Below are positions 17,366 through 25,389 of a stretch of DNA of 64,000 bases, piece after piece. Made by a program: the position numbers and the translations under genes. The number at the start of each line of letters is the position of its first letter. Within the stretch, counting starts at the first letter, position 1. This stretch comes from JAXDMK01 sp963765955. GTDB taxonomy: Bacteria; Actinomycetota; Acidimicrobiia; Acidimicrobiales; AC-14. A model generated the notes under the pieces. The model searched no databases. It had not been told where the DNA came from and saw only the letters and a list, made by a program, of their open reading frames with translations. The DNA lies in the NCBI GenBank assembly GCA_963765955.1, contig CAVXYA010000004.1, positions 62,001 through 126,000 on the forward strand. The letters are read 5' to 3'.

Positions 17366-17837
17366 CCTCGAACGTCTCCGCCTGCTGCTGGTCGGTCCTC
17401 GCTTCGAGGACCACGCCGGCTACTACGACCGGTGCCGGTCGATGATCGACGACCTCGGGCTGGCCGGCGCGGGTGAGGCTGCTCGGCCCCCGGCCGGACG
17501 TCGCCGCCGTCCTGGCCTCGGCCGACGGCGGCATCCTCAGCTCCCCCGACGAGTCCGGCCCCCTGGCGCTGGCCGAGTACATGGCCGCCGGCCTGCCCTA
17601 CATCGTCACCGACACCGGCGAGCTGACCCGGGCGGTGAAGGGCACGGGCACGGGCTGGGTCGTCCCCCGCGCGATCCGGACGCGATGGCGGCGGCCATCG
17701 GCGAGCTGGTGGCCATGGCCCCGGCCGACCGGCGGGCCATGGGCGAACGGGGCCGCCGCCTGGCGCACGAACTCTTCGACCAGCAGCGGGTCGTCGCGTC
17801 GGTGGCCGACGTGTACCGCCGACTCGCGCGCAGCTGA
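17316..17837 (+). pseudogene. Frameshifted C-terminus of the second GT4 enzyme
   Basis: The donor-binding half of the preceding glycosyltransferase continues here in pieces. After the CCC at 17315-17317 the frame moves to KGHPTVLQALARRPDL...MIDDLGLAG. At the GGG at 17471-17473 it moves to VRLLGPRPDVAAVLASADGG, with the family motif SSPDESGPLALAEYMAAGLP. At the C run 17664-17668 it returns to DPDAMAAAIGELVAM and ends at 17837. All conserved parts are present and in order, so I read this as an intact enzyme with three indels at G/C runs, more likely sequence error than decay. Confidence 0.7.
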
Positions 17838-17863
17838 CCGCCCCCCCAATCACTTTCGGGCAG

Positions 17864-18412
17864 TCAGTTGCGGGCCGCCACCAGCACCGCCATCTCGTAC
17901 GCGATCTGCCGCGCCTGCGACGGGTCGTCGGCGCGGGCCACGACGCTGAAGATCTGCCCGGTCCCCTCGTCCACGCTGAGGGTCCGGGCGGCGACCGACC
18001 ACTGCCCGTTCAGCCAGGGCCCGTCTACCGGCTCACTGTCGGCCTCGGCCAGGCCGATGCCGGCGCCGCTCCTTGCGTCGAACACGACGTAGAGCGGCTC
18101 ACCCGACTCCCCGACCGACCACTCGCACCCCGGATCGCCGGACGGAGCCACGGTCTGCTGCAGGTCCACCGGTAGCGCCCCCCCAGCCGCCCGGCTGACG
18201 TCGTCGGTGGAGAGGAAGGCGCAGGTGCCGGCCCCGGTGGCCCGCAGGGCGACGGGCGGCGCCCCGTCGATACTGGGGCCGGGGGGCGGGGACTCGACCG
18301 CCCCGGTGCCGAGCGCGCCACTGCCGTCGCCGGCAAACACCCGCCACCCGAGGAACCCCACGAGCACGACAGCAACGACGCCGACGGCGAGGACCAGCGG
18401 CCGACGGCTCAT
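17864..18412 (-). CDS. Membrane-anchored extracytoplasmic protein, DUF3558-like
   Basis: A 182-residue protein with one N-terminal helix (PLVLAVGVVAVVLVGFLGW, about 5-23) and an exported domain. That domain has the cysteine pattern CAFLSTDDVSRAAGG ... CEWSV, resembling actinobacterial DUF3558-type proteins, in which two cysteines flank the first half. It has no lipobox cysteine. Function unknown. The ATG at 18412 is preferred over upstream in-frame starts because it places the membrane helix at the N-terminus. It is convergent with the glycosyltransferase remnant and divergent from the large surface protein. Confidence 0.6.
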   Translation of the reverse strand: MSRRPLVLAVGVVAVVLVGFLGWRVFAGDGSGALGTGAVESPPPGPSIDGAPPVALRATGAGTCAFLSTDDVSRAAGGALPVDLQQTVAPSGDPGCEWSVGESGEPLYVVFDARSGAGIGLAEADSEPVDGPWLNGQWSVAARTLSVDEGTGQIFSVVARADDPSQARQIAYEMAVLVAARN

Positions 18413-18612
18413 GTCCGCCGGTACGAGAAGGTGAGAGGGCGAGGCAGGAGCCCAGCCTGCCAGCCCGGGCGGCCGTCCACCAGCCGCTGGTCGTCGCACC
18501 GACCGAGGTTTCCTCGCCATCCCAAACGCCGAGTCGGTACCATCAACCCCGGGTCAGCCCCTCGCCCTGCTGGGGGGACGGGCAACAGGGGACCTTCTTG
18601 GAGGGGAGCAGC

Positions 18613-21600
18613 ATGACGAGTGGAAATGCGTCGACCGACCATCGAGGTCCGGCGGCCGTCGCCAGGCTCGTGCTGGCAGTCCTACCCCTCGTCGTCGTTG
18701 TCGGCTGGTTGGTGGGGGCGACGCCGGCCCATGCCGCCACGCCCACCATCGATATCTCTGACGCCGTTCCGAACCCCGTCACCGAGGGCGCCGCGGCCAC
18801 GACCACCAACGTCACCTTCACCGTCACCTTGGCCGAATCACCGGGCCCGGCGGTGAAGGTGTCCTTCGCCACCATGCTGGGATCGGCGACTGCCAACGTC
18901 GACTACGTGTTCCAGGATTCGAGCGTCACCTTCCCCGCCGGGGCCACCGGAGCCGACCTGATCAAGACCATCACCGTGGTGGTCAACGGCGACAACGCCC
19001 CCGAGCCCAACGAGACCTTCTTCGTGCAGCTCTACAGCCCCACCGGCGGCGGCGTGCTGGGTGACCGTTGGGGCCAGGCCACCATCACCAACGACGACGG
19101 CGCACCTCCCACCATCAGCGTGTCCGACGCCACCCCCTCCCCGGTGGTCGAGGGCAACTCGGGCACGACGCCGGCGTCGTTCAACGTGGTGCTGTCCGCC
19201 AGCCCGTCGGCACCCGTGACCTACAAGTGGGCCTCCAATCCCGCCACCGCCACCGCCGGCACCGACTACGTCGTCGCCACCGGCACCGGCACCTTCGCCG
19301 CCGGCACCGGCACCCTCACCCAGACCGTGACCGTCCAGGTCAACGGCGACACCACCCCCGAGGGCCACGAGACCTTCGTCCTCCAGATCTACGACGTGGG
19401 CGGGGCCTCCGTCACCGACGCCTACGGAGGGGCCACCATCCAGAACGACGACGCCGCCGTGCCCATCATCTCCATCGCCGACGTCACCAACGTCGAGGGC
19501 ACCACGGCGCAGGTGCCGGTCACGCTCTCCTTCAGCCCGCCCGGCCCGGTGACCGTGAAGTTCCGAACCATGCAGGACACCTACTTCAACACCACTGCCA
19601 CCGCCGGCAGCGACTACACCGCCCAGGTGAGCACCCTCAGCTGGACCGCCGGCGATCCGGTGCTGACCAAGACGATCGACATTCCCATCGCCGCCGACGC
19701 CCTCACCGAGGCCCCCGAGCAGTTCTACGTGCAGATCTACGACCCGGTCGGCGGCAACCTGGCTGCCATCCGCTACGGCAAGGTCACCATCAACACCGCG
19801 CCGCTGGCCACCGCCGACGTCTTCGACGCCATCGGCAACACCGGCCTGTTCGTCGGCACGACCCGACCCGCGACCCAGGCGGGCAGGGAGATCACCGGCT
19901 CCGTTCTGGCCAACGACACCGACCCCGACGTCCCGCCCGGCGGCCTGGTGGCGGTGGCGGAGACCAAGCCCACCGCCCAGGGCGGGTCAGTCGTCATCGA
20001 GGCCGACGGCAACTTCACGTACCACCCGGACGACGCCGACGTCGGGGTCACCGACTCGTTCACCTACACGGTCAGCGACGGGGTGGCCACGGCGACCGGC
20101 ACGGTCAACCTGCCCATCGCGGGTCAGGTGTGGTACGTGCGCAACAACGAGCCCGCGGGCGGCGACGGCACGTCGGACACCCCCTTCGACACCCTGGCCG
20201 AGGCGGAGGCGTCCAGTGGGACGGGCGACACCGTCTTCGTCTTCGACGGCAGCAACACGACGACCAACCTCAACACCGGCTATGCCATGAACGCCAACGA
20301 GCGCCTGATCGGCGAGAGCCGACCGCTCACACTTGACCCCGACGGCGCCGGCTTCCTGCCGACCTCGACCCTGCACCCGGGCACCGCCGGCGCCCAACCG
20401 ACCCTCACCGCCTCCAACGAGGACGTGATCGTGCTGGCGAGCAACGTGCTCGTCGACGGCATCGACGTCGACCCCTCGGGCACCGGCGGCGGCGTCTCCG
20501 GCGGCGCCGGCACCGACGCCGTCACCGTGCAGAACGTCAACGTGACGGATACCGGGACGGCGGGCACGCAGCCCGGCATCGAGATGGACGGCACGACCGG
20601 CGTCAACCGCTTCACGGGCGTGACGGTGACGAACGGCGGCAGCGCGACGGCGATCGGCGTGCGGATCAACAACGCCGACCGGGTGCTGTTCGCGAACACG
20701 GCCACGAACACGATCGCGACCACCGGCGCGAAGGCGCTGGATGCGGCGAGCACGAGCCTGCTGACGAGCCGCTGGAACGACATCACGGTCACCGGCTCCG
20801 GCACCGGCGCGATCCGGCTCAGCAGCACCACCGGCCAGCCGGTGCTCGGCGACGGCGCCGGGACGGACCTGTCGCTGCAGACGACGTCGGGCGCTACGGC
20901 GGCGCTCGACATCGCCAGCTCGAACACGGTGACGGTCGACTCTGCCGGCACGGACACGATCTCCGCGACCGGTGGGCCGGCGATGGACATCCGCAACTCC
21001 AACGGCTCGCAGTTCCGCTTCGACTCCGTCAGCTCGACGAACAGCGCCGGCGACGGGATCAACCTCGACACGAACCTCACGGCGCCGGTCGTGATCGACG
21101 CAGGTACGATCGCCGGCGCCGCCGGGATCGCGGTCGACGTCAACGGCGGCGGGGTCGGTGGCGGCGACGTCGTCTACGCCGGCGCGATCAACGACGGCGC
21201 CGGTCAGTCGGTCGAGGTCACGGGCCGCGACGGCGGCGGCGTGACGTTCTCGGGCAACATCGCGGACTCCGCCGACGCTGGCGGCGGGATCGTCGTCAGC
21301 GGCAACAGCGCCGGGTCGACGACCTTCTCCGGCGCGTCGAAGGTGCTCAACACCGGCGCGAGCAACGCGGTCACACTCGCCGCCAACGGCAACCCCGCCG
21401 GCGGCCACCTCGTCTTGTTCATGAACGGCGGACTCGACATCGACACCACGAGCGGCCAAGGCCTGACCGCGACCAACGGCACGCTGACCGTCGGCGGCAC
21501 GGGCAACTCGATCACGACCGGCACCGGTAGGGCGCTCAACGTTGACACCGCGGGCATCACGGGCGGCAACCTGAACTTCGAGTCGATCTCGTCCAACGGC

Positions 21601-22881
21601 TCCACCAACGGCATCCGCCTGAACACGACCGGCACCACCGGCGGGTTGATCGTCACCGGCACTGGCGGCGCGTGCGCGACGACCGCCGACCCCTGCAGCG
21701 GCGGGACGATCCAGAACACGACGCAGGACGCGGTGTCGCTGACGTCGGCCCAGGCGATCACGCTGCAGCGGGTGAAGATCCGCAACAGCCTCGGCAACGG
21801 CGTGCGCGGCTCGAGCGTCACGAACTTCGCGCTGCGCGACTCGGTCGTCGACAACAACGGCGACGACCCCGCCACCGACGAGGCCGGCCTGCACTTCACG
21901 AACCTGGCGGGCAGCTCCGAGTTCACGCGCACGCTGGTGGCGAACTCGCCGGAGGACAACGCCCGGATCGTCAACTCGTCGGGGACGCTGTCGCAGCTGA
22001 ACGTCACCGACTCGACGTTCCGTGACACCGACACCGTTTCGCCGGGCAACAACGGACTGCTGCTGCAGGCCGACGGCGGGTCGATCACCGCCGATGTGCT
22101 CGGCAACACGTTCCTGCGCAACCGGGCCAACGGCGTGCAGGTGATCACGAACGGGACCGGCTCGATGGACGTCGAGGTCGACGACAGCGGCGTCAACCAG
22201 AGCACGTTCGACGACAACAACATCGGGGTCAGCATCGCCCACAACTCGTCGGGAACGTTCAACTTCGACGTCCGCGACCTCACCATCGACGGGCTCAACG
22301 TGGCGCCCGGCACCGGCGGTAGCGCCTCCCCGATCAACGTGAACCTGGCCTCCGCCGCGACCACGACGATGTCCGGGAACGTCACCGGCAACACCGTCAC
22401 CAACAGCAACTCCACGACTGGTCCCGGCATGCGGTTCACCGGCAACGGGAGCGCCACCATGACCGTCCTGGTCAGCCAGAACACCGTCTCCCAGGTCGCC
22501 AACCGGGGCATCGAGGTCATCGCCCGGGACGGCAGCAACCGGATCAACGCCACCATCACGAGCAACAATGTGACCCTCAACAACGCGCTCTCGGCCGACG
22601 CCATCCGGGTCGACGCGGGGTCGGTCAGCACCGACACCACGACCGTCTGCGCCGAAATCAGTGGCAACACCGCCTCCACCACCGCCGCCGGCCTCTTCGG
22701 CATCAGGGTGCGCCAGCGCTTCGCCGGCACCACGTACATCCTCGAGGACTACGCGGGGGCGCCGACCGACGACGCCGCGGTGCAGGCCTTCTTGAGCGCC
22801 ACCAACAACGGCGCCACCACCAGCGCCGACCACGGTGGCGCCGGGTTCACCTCCATCGCCGACTGCCCGATGCCGACATGA
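18613..22881 (+). CDS. Large secreted Calx-beta / beta-helix surface protein
   Basis: 1422 residues. The signal peptide (hydrophobic VARLVLAVLPLVVVVGWLVG, cleavage after PAHA near 41-42) precedes three Calx-beta domains starting at about 43, 163 and 282. Each has the EGxxxT...V, DYV and PEPNETFFVQLY / PEGHETFVLQIY type core that binds calcium in the family. A cadherin-like module follows (about 396-500: VLANDTDPDVPPGG, DGNFTYHPD, DSFTYTVSDGVATATGTV). From about 505 to the end it is Asn/Gly/Thr-rich right-handed beta-helix (WYVRNNEPAGGDGTSDTPF, then repeated SGN, TNG, NNGD turns). There is no C-terminal anchor or sorting motif. GGAGGGG lies 6-12 nt before the ATG. Three tail-collar genes follow at 15-nt spacing or less, so it heads an operon. 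Probably a surface or matrix adhesin (inference). Confidence 0.85.
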   Translation: MTSGNASTDHRGPAAVARLVLAVLPLVVVVGWLVGATPAHAATPTIDISDAVPNPVTEGAAATTTNVTFTVTLAESPGPAVKVSFATMLGSATANVDYVFQDSSVTFPAGATGADLIKTITVVVNGDNAPEPNETFFVQLYSPTGGGVLGDRWGQATITNDDGAPPTISVSDATPSPVVEGNSGTTPASFNVVLSASPSAPVTYKWASNPATATAGTDYVVATGTGTFAAGTGTLTQTVTVQVNGDTTPEGHETFVLQIYDVGGASVTDAYGGATIQNDDAAVPIISIADVTNVEGTTAQVPVTLSFSPPGPVTVKFRTMQDTYFNTTATAGSDYTAQVSTLSWTAGDPVLTKTIDIPIAADALTEAPEQFYVQIYDPVGGNLAAIRYGKVTINTAPLATADVFDAIGNTGLFVGTTRPATQAGREITGSVLANDTDPDVPPGGLVAVAETKPTAQGGSVVIEADGNFTYHPDDADVGVTDSFTYTVSDGVATATGTVNLPIAGQVWYVRNNEPAGGDGTSDTPFDTLAEAEASSGTGDTVFVFDGSNTTTNLNTGYAMNANERLIGESRPLTLDPDGAGFLPTSTLHPGTAGAQPTLTASNEDVIVLASNVLVDGIDVDPSGTGGGVSGGAGTDAVTVQNVNVTDTGTAGTQPGIEMDGTTGVNRFTGVTVTNGGSATAIGVRINNADRVLFANTATNTIATTGAKALDAASTSLLTSRWNDITVTGSGTGAIRLSSTTGQPVLGDGAGTDLSLQTTSGATAALDIASSNTVTVDSAGTDTISATGGPAMDIRNSNGSQFRFDSVSSTNSAGDGINLDTNLTAPVVIDAGTIAGAAGIAVDVNGGGVGGGDVVYAGAINDGAGQSVEVTGRDGGGVTFSGNIADSADAGGGIVVSGNSAGSTTFSGASKVLNTGASNAVTLAANGNPAGGHLVLFMNGGLDIDTTSGQGLTATNGTLTVGGTGNSITTGTGRALNVDTAGITGGNLNFESISSNGSTNGIRLNTTGTTGGLIVTGTGGACATTADPCSGGTIQNTTQDAVSLTSAQAITLQRVKIRNSLGNGVRGSSVTNFALRDSVVDNNGDDPATDEAGLHFTNLAGSSEFTRTLVANSPEDNARIVNSSGTLSQLNVTDSTFRDTDTVSPGNNGLLLQADGGSITADVLGNTFLRNRANGVQVITNGTGSMDVEVDDSGVNQSTFDDNNIGVSIAHNSSGTFNFDVRDLTIDGLNVAPGTGGSASPINVNLASAATTTMSGNVTGNTVTNSNSTTGPGMRFTGNGSATMTVLVSQNTVSQVANRGIEVIARDGSNRINATITSNNVTLNNALSADAIRVDAGSVSTDTTTVCAEISGNTASTTAAGLFGIRVRQRFAGTTYILEDYAGAPTDDAAVQAFLSATNNGATTSADHGGAGFTSIADCPMPT

Positions 22882-22896
22882 CGAAGGAGCCCCGCC

Positions 22897-23397
22897 ATGG
22901 CTGAGCCGTTCCTGTCCGAGATCCGGATCATGAGCTTCGGGTACGCGCCCAAGGGGTGGGCCCAGTGCAACGGCCAGCTCATGCCGATCAACCAGAACCA
23001 GGCCCTCTTCTCCCTCCTGGGCACCACCTTCGGAGGCGACGGACGGGTGACCTTCGCTCTGCCCGACCTTCGGGGGCGGGCGCCGATCCACGTCGGAAGC
23101 GGGCACACGCTCGGTGAGCGGGCGGGTGAGGAGGCCCACACCCTCTCGGTGCCCGAGCTACCCACACACACCCACGTGGCGATGGCCTCGACGACCGACG
23201 GGAACACTCCCCTCCCCGCCAACAGCGTGCTGGCCAGCACGCCGAGCCAGATCTACGGCCCCCCCGCCAACCTCACGTCGCTGACCCCGGGCTCGGTGAC
23301 CAACGTCGGCGGAAGCCAGGCCCACCTCAACATGCAGCCGTTCCTGACGTTGAACTTCTGCATCGCCCTCATCGGCATCTTCCCCTCACCGAACTAG
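22897..23397 (+). CDS. Tail-collar domain protein (MdpB-like), copy 1
   Basis: A 166-residue protein. Residues about 5-62 match the phage tail collar domain (SEIRIMSFGYAPKGWAQCNG, LFSLLGTTFGGDGRVTFALPDLRGRAPIHVG) as found in microcystin-dependent protein MdpB. The middle part has HTH metal-type histidines (PELPTHTHV), and the end is a hydrophobic beta motif (NFCIALIGIFPSPN). No signal peptide. It lies 15 nt after the Calx-beta gene with an AAGGAG site. In phage such domains form trimeric fibres; in bacteria with no prophage nearby the role is unknown. Confidence 0.88.
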   Translation: MAEPFLSEIRIMSFGYAPKGWAQCNGQLMPINQNQALFSLLGTTFGGDGRVTFALPDLRGRAPIHVGSGHTLGERAGEEAHTLSVPELPTHTHVAMASTTDGNTPLPANSVLASTPSQIYGPPANLTSLTPGSVTNVGGSQAHLNMQPFLTLNFCIALIGIFPSPN

Positions 23398-23406
23398 GAG
23401 GCCTCG

Positions 23407-23925
23407 ATGTCACAGCCGTTCGTCGGCGAGATCCGGATGTTCGCCGGCAACTTCGCCCCCGCGGGATGGATGTTGTGCGAGGGCCAGCTCCTGCCCATCT
23501 CCGAGAACGAGGTCCTCTTCACGCTCATCGGCACCACCTACGGGGGCGATGGCCAGTCCACCTTCGCCCTGCCCGATCTCCGCGGGCGCATCCCGATCCA
23601 CCAGGGCACGTCGTCCACGGGCACGAGCTTCATCCTGGCCCAGGCGGGTGGGGCGGAGGCGGTCACGCTCACCGTCAACCAGATCCCGGCCCACAGCCAC
23701 CCGCTGACGGCGTCGACGAACGTCGCCAACCAGTCGGCGCCCAATAACAACGTCGTCGCCCAGTCGACGGCCGCCGACCTCTACATCGAGGACACCGCCA
23801 ACGGGAACCTCGCGCCCACCGCGGTGGCGCCCGTCGGCGGCAGCCAGCCGCACAGCAACTTCCAGCCCTACCTGTGCATCAACTACATCATCTCCCTGTT
23901 CGGCATCTACCCGCCCCCCTCCTAG
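23407..23925 (+). CDS. Tail-collar domain protein (MdpB-like), copy 2
   Basis: A 172-residue paralogue of its neighbours: GEIRMFAGNFAPAGWMLCEG, the collar core LIGTTYGGDGQSTFALPDLRG, then QIPAHSHPL and the hydrophobic C-terminus YIISLFGIYPPPS. AGGAGG precedes the ATG, and the gap to copy 1 is only 9 nt. The collar core is well kept while the central region differs from the other copies. This is the usual pattern when a constant base carries a variable tip, and could allow hetero-trimers (inference). Confidence 0.88.
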   Translation: MSQPFVGEIRMFAGNFAPAGWMLCEGQLLPISENEVLFTLIGTTYGGDGQSTFALPDLRGRIPIHQGTSSTGTSFILAQAGGAEAVTLTVNQIPAHSHPLTASTNVANQSAPNNNVVAQSTAADLYIEDTANGNLAPTAVAPVGGSQPHSNFQPYLCINYIISLFGIYPPPS

Positions 23926-23938
23926 AGCGAGGTGCTCC

Positions 23939-24466
23939 ATGGCTGATCCCTTCGTGGCCGAGATTCGAATCTTCCCGTTCAACTTCGCCCCCAAGGGGTG
24001 GGCGTGGTGCGACGGCCAGCTGCTGCCCCTCAGCCAGAACACGGCCCTCTTCTCCCTGCTGGGCACCACCTACGGGGGCGACGGGAAGTCGAACTTCGCC
24101 CTCCCCGCCCTCCAGGGTCGGGCCGCGATGCACCCTGGCCAGGGCCCGGGCCTCTCGCTCCACGACCTCGGCGAGACCGACGGCTCCGACACGACGACGC
24201 TGCTGGAGTCGGAGATCCCGGCCCACGCGCACGTGCTGAAGGCCGCCAGCGACATCGCCGACGTGCAGGTGCCCTCACCGAACCGCTCGCTGGCCCGTTC
24301 GCAGAACGCCAACGCCTACCAATCGACGACGAACGCCAACCTGGTCGCACTGGCGCCGCAGGCACTGGCGCCGGCCGGTGGCGGCCAGCCCCACAACAAC
24401 CTCCAGCCCTCCCTGACGTTGTATTTCAACATCGCCCTCCAAGGCGTCTTCCCGCCGCGAACCTGA
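23939..24466 (+). CDS. Tail-collar domain protein (MdpB-like), copy 3
   Basis: 175 residues with the same plan: AEIRIFPFNFAPKGWAWCDG, LLGTTYGGDGKSNFALPALQG, EIPAHAHVL and YFNIALQGVFPPRT. One collar residue differs from the others (PALQG for PDLRG). 13 nt after copy 2 and translationally close to the following acetyltransferase. No secretion signal, so any surface location would need a dedicated or non-classical route. Confidence 0.88.
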   Translation: MADPFVAEIRIFPFNFAPKGWAWCDGQLLPLSQNTALFSLLGTTYGGDGKSNFALPALQGRAAMHPGQGPGLSLHDLGETDGSDTTTLLESEIPAHAHVLKAASDIADVQVPSPNRSLARSQNANAYQSTTNANLVALAPQALAPAGGGQPHNNLQPSLTLYFNIALQGVFPPRT

Positions 24467-24958
24467 TCTCGCGGCGGCCGGTCGGCCCTGACGACGAGGC
24501 CTTCCTGCTCGCGGTCTACGCGAGCACCCGTCAGGAGGAGCTGGCCCTCGTCGACTGGGACGATGAACAGAAGGCCGCGTTCTGCCGCCAGCAGTTCAGC
24601 GCCCAGCGGACGTGGTACGGGGAGCAGTACCCGGGCGCCTCGTTCGAGGTGATCGAGGCCGACGGCGAGCCCGCCGGTCGGCTCTACGTCGACCGCTGGC
24701 CGGAGGAGATCCGTATCGTCGACATCTCCCTCCTTCCCGAGTTCCGGGCCCGCGGGATCGGCTCCGCCCTCATCCGCGCCCTTCAGCGGGAAGCGAGCGG
24801 CGTCGACGAAAACGCTCTCGATCCACGTGGAGCGCTTCAACCGGGCCCTGAACCTCTACCGGCGGCTCGGCTTCGAAGCCGCCGGGGAACACGGCGTCTA
24901 CCTGCTGCTGCGCTGGTCGCCCAGCGCCGACGGGAACACCGCCGTCACAGCCGGTTGA
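24463..24958 (+). pseudogene. GNAT acetyltransferase with one frameshift
   Basis: The N-terminal part reads RRPVGPDDEAFLLAVYAS ... RIVDISLLPEFRARGIGSAL, the acetyl-CoA pyrophosphate loop of GNAT enzymes. After the GG at 24799-24800 the frame changes, and LSIHVERFNRALNLYRRLGF continues to a TGA at 24956-24958. Removing one G restores a protein of about 164 residues. No ATG or GTG precedes the domain; the likely start is CTG at 24463 overlapping the collar stop as CTGA. GNATs beside collar genes recur in bacteria (from memory), so it probably belongs to the collar operon. Substrate unknown. Confidence 0.65.
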
Positions 24959-25018
24959 CGAAAACACACAGCACGCGAGCCCCGGGCCCGCATGCTACGT
25001 AGCGTGGTCGTCCCCGTC

Positions 25019-25306
25019 TCAGCCGAAGACGGCCTCGTAGCGCATGCCGGCCGGGTCGGGGCCCAGGGGCACCACGAACAGGTCGAACGAGCCCAGCTCG
25101 GGGTGGACCACAGGATGCATGCCTTGGGGCACGAGGCGACCGGCGGGCTCGTGGAACAGCAGGGTGAAGGGCCGGCGGCCGGTGGGGCGGGGGGGAAGAG
25201 GGGTGACCTCGGCCAGCAGGAGGTGGAGCGTTCCCCCCGGGACGTCCATCCGGAAGGACTCGCCCAAAAGTCGGGCGAAGGTCTCCGACGTGAAGGATTC
25301 GAGCAT
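25019..25306 (-). CDS. Small DUF6916-like protein associated with tail-collar genes
   Basis: 95 residues: MLESFTSETFARLLGESFRM, a central LLLAEVTPLPP, PFTLLFHEPAGRLVPQGMHP and a closing GSFDLFVVPLGPDPAGMRYE. From memory this matches the family now named DUF6916, whose members are repeatedly encoded beside MdpB-like collar proteins; I cannot verify it here. No signal or membrane segment. It is convergent with the collar/GNAT operon. The ATG at 25306 was chosen because residues upstream in the same frame are Arg/Pro-rich shadow sequence. Confidence 0.65.
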   Translation of the reverse strand: MLESFTSETFARLLGESFRMDVPGGTLHLLLAEVTPLPPRPTGRRPFTLLFHEPAGRLVPQGMHPVVHPELGSFDLFVVPLGPDPAGMRYEAVFG

Positions 25307-25389
25307 GGCCACACCTTCGCACTCCGGGGCGGGCGCCGGCGCCGGGGCTACGCTCGGGCGGTCGAACGAACGCCCTGCCAACGACGAGC

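Noticed and set aside
17824..17863. Terminator between the glycosyltransferase remnant and the DUF3558-like gene
   Set aside because: The short gap has a C run but no stem of useful length followed by T.
19987..23139. 1050-codon open frame opposite the Calx-beta gene
   Set aside because: Antisense to a gene with signal peptide and clear domains; Arg/Val/Asp-rich shadow without motifs.
22897..24466. Prophage or phage tail locus
   Set aside because: Only collar-domain proteins are present. No capsid, terminase, baseplate, lysis, integrase or attachment-site sequence was found, and MdpB-like collar genes are common outside phages.
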